A stretch of DNA of 64,000 bases from Massilia sp. Root133. Lineage in GTDB: Bacteria > Pseudomonadota > Gammaproteobacteria > Burkholderiales > Burkholderiaceae_D. Shown here piece by piece: positions 60,424-64,000 of the stretch. The stretch's first letter is position 1; every line of letters starts with the position of its first letter. The position numbers and the translations under genes are program-made. Below the pieces are notes generated by a model. It had not been told where the DNA came from, ran no database searches, and saw nothing but the letters and a program-made list of their open reading frames with translations. The stretch is from the NCBI RefSeq assembly GCF_001426525.1, contig NZ_LMEW01000004.1:1-64000 (forward strand), written 5' to 3'.

Positions 60424-61214
60424 ATGCGATCCACCTGGGCACATGGGACCTGCTCGCGGCCGCGCTACTGATCGTACTGGACGCCGCGCTGTCGCTCGCG
60501 CTGGGCCTCGGACTGCATCGCCAGATCCTCGTCGCGGCCGTGCGCATGGTGGCGCAGCTGGCCATCGTCGGCCTCGTGCTGCGCCACGTGTTCGCCACGA
60601 GCTCCGCGGCGGCCACGCTGGCCGTCGTCGTGTTCATGATCGCCGCCGCCGCGCGCGAGGTCGCGACCCGCCCGAAGCAGCGCCTGAAACGCCACGTGAA
60701 CTACCAGATCGGCGCCGCCGTCGTGTCCTGCACCGGTGTCGCGACCGTGCTGCTGGCGCTGACGACGGCCGTACGCCCGACGCCGTGGTACGAACCGCGC
60801 TACGCGATCCCGCTGATGGGCATCGTCCTCGGCAGCGTGCTGAACGCCGCCAGCCTCGCGCTGGACGGCATCCTCGACGGCGTCGTGCGCGAGCGCGCCC
60901 GCATCGAGGCGCGGCTCGCGCTCGGCACGCCGCTGCGCGAAGCCATCGGCCCGCTCGTGCGCAACGCGACGCGGCGCGGCATGATCCCCGTCGCGAACCA
61001 GATGTCGGCCGCCGGCATCATCACCCTGCCCGGCATCATGACGGGCCAGCTGCTCGCGGGCATGGACCCGATCGAGGCCGTCAAATACCAGATCCTGCTG
61101 ATGTTCCTGCTGGCCGGCGCGAGCGGCCTGGCGTCCGTCGGCGCCGCCATGCTGGCCGTGCGGGCCCTCGGCGACGACCGCCAGCGGCTGCGCGTCGACC
61201 GTTTGCGCGCTTAA
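60420..61214 (+). CDS. fetB: ABC transporter permease, FetB-like (UPF0014)
   Basis: A 264-residue inner-membrane permease with about seven helices and UPF0014 motifs: RMVAQLAIVGLVL, YAIPLMGIVLGSVLNAASLAL, RIEARLALGTPLREA, RGMIPVANQMSAAGIITLPG and MTGQLLAGMDPIEAVKYQI. It pairs with the preceding ATPase by ATGA overlap. Iron export is inferred from E. coli FetAB; the substrate here is not proven. Its last 4 bp overlap the end of the convergent methyltransferase gene. Confidence 0.9.
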   Translation: MNAIHLGTWDLLAAALLIVLDAALSLALGLGLHRQILVAAVRMVAQLAIVGLVLRHVFATSSAAATLAVVVFMIAAAAREVATRPKQRLKRHVNYQIGAAVVSCTGVATVLLALTTAVRPTPWYEPRYAIPLMGIVLGSVLNAASLALDGILDGVVRERARIEARLALGTPLREAIGPLVRNATRRGMIPVANQMSAAGIITLPGIMTGQLLAGMDPIEAVKYQILLMFLLAGASGLASVGAAMLAVRALGDDRQRLRVDRLRA

Positions 61215-61972
61215 ACCGGACGGGCCACGATCAGGGCCGTGTCGACCGTGAAGCTGCCGTCCTCCCCGATCTGGAAATAGTCTTTCACTTCGCTCGCTGC
61301 GCGCGCGTGCAGCGAACGGATCGCGGCCACGTGGACGTCGGGCGTGCGCATCCGCGCGATCCACGACGCGAATTCCAGGCGCAGCCTGTACGTGACCACG
61401 TCGTCGACCGCGAAGCCGACGGCCGCCAGCGCCGTCTGCCATTCCGCCACCGACGCGTTGCGCACATGGGACGGATCGCGCAGCAGCTCCAGCGTCTGCA
61501 GCCATGTGTCGAGCAACGGCACGCCGGGCGAGACGACGTCCATGAACAACCCGAGACCCTCCGGCTTCACGACGCGGCGCATCTGTGCGAGTCCGTCGCG
61601 GAAGGCGCCCCAATGGTGCGCGCTGTAGCGGGTGGCGACGACGTCGAACGACGCATCGGGACAGGGCAGCGCTTCGGCCGCGCCCTGTTTCGTGACGAGA
61701 TTGTCCAGCCCGCGTCTACGCGCTTCCGTGCCGACCGTGTCCAGCATCGCGGCGGACAGGTCGTACGCGACGACCTTGCCGACCTGGCCCGCCATGCGGA
61801 ACGCCACATGGCCGCCGCCGCAACCCATGTCCAGCGCGACGGCATCCGGACGGCGGCCGATCAGGTCCGCCATCCGCTCCAGGTCCGCGCCGGCCGCGTG
61901 CACGGCGCTGGTGAGATAGGCCTCGGCGCGGGAATCGTATTGTTCGAGGACGGTGGCATCGTGGTTGTGCAT
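61211..61972 (-). CDS. Class I SAM-dependent methyltransferase
   Basis: A 253-residue enzyme with the UbiE/Methyltransf_11 plan: SAM motif I VALDMGCGGGHVAFRMA, motif II DLSAAMLDTV, then DASFDVVATRYSAHHWGAFR and LAQMRRVVKPEGLGLFMDVV. CAGGAG precedes the ATG at 61972, which excludes a long open extension over the divergent regulator gene. The substrate is unknown. It is divergent from an HTH regulator 87 bp away that probably controls it. Confidence 0.9.
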   Translation of the reverse strand: MHNHDATVLEQYDSRAEAYLTSAVHAAGADLERMADLIGRRPDAVALDMGCGGGHVAFRMAGQVGKVVAYDLSAAMLDTVGTEARRRGLDNLVTKQGAAEALPCPDASFDVVATRYSAHHWGAFRDGLAQMRRVVKPEGLGLFMDVVSPGVPLLDTWLQTLELLRDPSHVRNASVAEWQTALAAVGFAVDDVVTYRLRLEFASWIARMRTPDVHVAAIRSLHARAASEVKDYFQIGEDGSFTVDTALIVARPV

Positions 61973-62059
61973 ATTGGCTCCTGGGTTGGTCGTTTGGTCA
62001 TTGTCTGCGAGGCGTTTTCCTGTTACAAGGAGCCTGTTTATCCTGGTATAAGGAGCACC

Positions 62060-62842
62060 ATGACCGACGCACACCGGCGCCAGATGCTCGGCGCCTTCAT
62101 CCGCGCCCACCGCGCGCGCCTGACGCCCGCCCGGCCCGGCACGCGCCGGCGCACGCCCGGCCTGCGGCGCGAGGAACTCGCGGACGCGGCCGGTCTCGGC
62201 GTCACATGGATCACGTGGCTGGAACAGGGCCGCGACGTGCAGCCGTCCGTCGCCGCGCTGTCGCGCCTGGCCGACGCGCTGCAGCTGTCCGCGGCCGAGC
62301 GGGCGTCGCTGTTCGACCTCGCCGGCAAGAAAGACCCGCGCGCCCTGCCCGACCACGCCGACGACCTGTCCCCGGCGCTGCTGGCGCTGCCGGCGCTGAT
62401 GGCCGCGCCGGCCTACCTGCTCGACCACACGTGGACGGCACGCGCCTGGAACGACGCCGCCACCGCACTGTTCGTCGGCTGGCTGGACGCGGACGCGCCC
62501 GACCGCAACCTGCTCCGCTACGTCTTCCTGCATCCGGCCGCGCGCGAGCTCATCGTGGACTGGGACACGCGGGCCCGGCGGCTGGCGGCGGAATTCCGGG
62601 CCGATTTCCACCGGCGGCCCGCGGATGGGGACATGCAGGCGCTGGTCGAACAATTGTGCCGCGACAGCACGTTGTTCGCACAATGCTGGGACAAGCAGGA
62701 CGTGCTGCACCGGGAAGGCGGGGAGCGGCGGTTCCGGCATCCCGTCAGGGGGGAGCTGGGGTTCGTCCAGACCACGTTGCTGGTGGCGTTGCAGATGGAG
62801 ATCAAGCTGGTGTGCCTGGCGGCGGGAACCTCTGCCGTCTGA
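62060..62842 (+). CDS. XRE-type HTH regulator with MmyB-like ligand domain
   Basis: A 260-residue protein. The HTH is at ~10-80 (LGAFIRAHRARLTPARPG, RRTPGLRREELADAAGLGVT, WITWLEQGRDVQPSVAALSR), and the C-terminal MmyB-like domain (YLLDHTWTARAWNDAATALF, PDRNLLRYVFLHPAAREL, then DWDTRARRLAAEFRAD) usually binds a fatty acid-like ligand. AAGGAG lies before the ATG. The gene is divergent from the methyltransferase, as is usual for these repressors and their targets. Confidence 0.9.
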   Translation: MTDAHRRQMLGAFIRAHRARLTPARPGTRRRTPGLRREELADAAGLGVTWITWLEQGRDVQPSVAALSRLADALQLSAAERASLFDLAGKKDPRALPDHADDLSPALLALPALMAAPAYLLDHTWTARAWNDAATALFVGWLDADAPDRNLLRYVFLHPAARELIVDWDTRARRLAAEFRADFHRRPADGDMQALVEQLCRDSTLFAQCWDKQDVLHREGGERRFRHPVRGELGFVQTTLLVALQMEIKLVCLAAGTSAV

Positions 62843-62885
62843 GCCGGTCGATACCCTGGTGTGATCGACGCCTGGGAGAACGCGC

Positions 62886-63881
62886 ATGGACGGCCACGCC
62901 ACAGATACCTTCGACGTTGCCGGGCTGGTGCCGGGCTTCCGGCCGCCGCCGCAGCCCGCACCGGCCCAGGACAATGCGCAACTGGCCGCGGCCGACGCGC
63001 GCGTGCGGCACTGGCGCGAGCCGGCCGACGGCCCCCTGGTCCCCGGCTCGGACCGGCACGGCGACGCCACGTGCCGCATGTTCCGCGACACCTTCAATCC
63101 CTACCGCCCCGCCGTGCTGGACTGGCCCGTGCTGGAACCGGCGGTGCGCGACCGCATCGTCGCGCTGCCGATCTGGGACATCGCGGTCCAGACCGAAGGC
63201 AAGGCGCGCCTGCGCATGGCGGCCTACGCCGGCACCCTGCACGATCCCGCCATGCGCGACGCGCTCGCGCTGAACGCGTGGGAAGAGCAACGCCACAAGG
63301 ACGTGCTCGCGCGCATGGTCGCGGCGTACGGCATCGACCTCGCGCCCGAACCCGTCCAGCACCCGCCCCGGGATCCGGAGTGGGGGTACCTCGTCACCGG
63401 CTATAGCGAATGCATCGACAGCTTTTTCGCCTTCGGCCTGTTCGAACTGGCGCGGCGTTCCGGCCTGTTCCCGCCGTCGCTCGTCGACACGTTCGAGCCC
63501 GTGATGCAGGAAGAGTGCCGGCACATCCTGCTGTTCGCCAACTGGGCCGGCTGGCACCGCGCCCGCCTGTCGTTCCTGCGCCGCGTGCGCTTCGAAGCGA
63601 AGGTCGCCGCCGTGTGGGCGTTCCTCGCGTGGGAGCGGATCGGCCTCGCACGCGCCATGGACGCGGACGGCGCGCGCACGCAGGACAATAATTTCACGCT
63701 GCACGGGGCGCAATCGGTCGCGGACGATGGCGCCGGTGTCCGCGACCTGCTCGCCCTCTGCCTTGCAGAAAACGACCGGCGCTTTGCGGGTTATGACGAA
63801 CGGCTGCTGCGGCCGCGGACAGTGCCGCGCCTGGCCCGGTTCGTGCTGCGGCTGGCCAGGCTGTTCGGGCGCGGGCGCTGA
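62886..63881 (+). CDS. Ferritin-like (di-iron carboxylate) domain protein
   Basis: A 331-residue soluble protein. Di-iron ligand patterns are recognisable in four helices: Glu in VQTEGKARLRMAAYAG, ExxxH in NAWEEQRHKDVLARMV, Glu in TGYSECIDSFFAFGLFE, and VMQEECRHILLFANW. These resemble ferritin-like oxygenases and desaturase-type proteins. GGGAG precedes the ATG. It follows the HTH regulator by 43 bp on the same strand. The reaction and substrate are not known. Confidence 0.7.
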   Translation: MDGHATDTFDVAGLVPGFRPPPQPAPAQDNAQLAAADARVRHWREPADGPLVPGSDRHGDATCRMFRDTFNPYRPAVLDWPVLEPAVRDRIVALPIWDIAVQTEGKARLRMAAYAGTLHDPAMRDALALNAWEEQRHKDVLARMVAAYGIDLAPEPVQHPPRDPEWGYLVTGYSECIDSFFAFGLFELARRSGLFPPSLVDTFEPVMQEECRHILLFANWAGWHRARLSFLRRVRFEAKVAAVWAFLAWERIGLARAMDADGARTQDNNFTLHGAQSVADDGAGVRDLLALCLAENDRRFAGYDERLLRPRTVPRLARFVLRLARLFGRGR

Positions 63882-64000
63882 ATCTGCGCCGTCCGCGTCG
63901 TCAGCATGGTCAGCGTCGTCCCTGGCGGCATGGAGCCGGGGTATCGCAAGAGCCTAAACCACACCCCGCGCCCGCGCCGGGACCAATGCCGCGTGTCACG

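Noticed and set aside
61211-63097. A long N-terminal extension of the methyltransferase
   Set aside because: The extension is antisense to a well-supported HTH regulator. The SAM fold starts at 61972 with its own ribosome site.

Overview
The window looks like chromosome of a high-GC betaproteobacterium, most likely Oxalobacteraceae (Massilia-like). The clues are very GC-rich third codon positions, two PEP-CTERM exosortase substrates that each have a sigma-54 promoter, a giant two-partner-secretion exoprotein with YDG/MBG-type repeats, and abundant GGDEF, LysR and sensor-kinase genes. This placement is inferred from gene content; no rRNA or tRNA gene was seen.

Region by region. 0-4.4 kb (minus): a type VI secretion spike gene (vgrG), a coupled effector-like gene and a 43-codon overlapping ORF, with visibly lower GC at the distal end. 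4.5-6.5 kb (minus): a five-helix, probably heme-binding membrane protein coupled to a cytochrome P450. 6.6-10.2 kb: an orphan two-component-regulator-type propeller kinase and a DUF1349 protein. 10.2-12.1 kb: a TetR repressor divergent from an MFS exporter, sharing two abutting operators. 12.0-14.1 kb (minus): coupled GGDEF and EAL genes. 14.2-16.6 kb: a MocR regulator and an AraC regulator. 16.6-20.9 kb: a TonB-dependent receptor divergent from a NarL-type two-component system.

21-28.2 kb (minus): a PEP-mutase/isocitrate-lyase-like enzyme, pyruvate kinase, and a complete glyoxylate-to-2-phosphoglycerate operon (gcl-hyi-glxR-glycerate 2-kinase) with a divergent LysR gene. 29-33 kb: a TPR-GGDEF enzyme, a ParD-like/methionine aminopeptidase pair and a PEP-CTERM protein. 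33-40.8 kb: two LysR genes, a degenerate HAD protein, an NDH-2-like flavoprotein, an SDR, glucarate dehydratase and a GH28 enzyme, suggesting hexuronate/aldarate use. 40.9-51.9 kb (minus): a TpsA/TpsB pair in which TpsA carries about 26 repeat units arranged in an exact 777-bp super-repeat. 52-58 kb: a hemerythrin-like gene behind an FNR-type box, a second PEP-CTERM gene, a chemoreceptor, and an exported beta-propeller/creatininase pair. 58-64 kb: a broken antiporter fragment, a KfrA-like protein, a FetAB-type exporter, a methyltransferase, an HTH regulator and a ferritin-like protein.

Shared themes are cell-surface and secreted products (VgrG, TpsA, two PEP-CTERM proteins, the TonB receptor) alongside c-di-GMP enzymes and chemotaxis, and carbon flow from aldarates and glyoxylate towards pyruvate. 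Positions 1-91 and 63882-64000 hold nothing I can call. The only gene-free stretch over 300 bp without a gene remnant is 51874-52425. No CRISPR array, insertion sequence or integrase was found.
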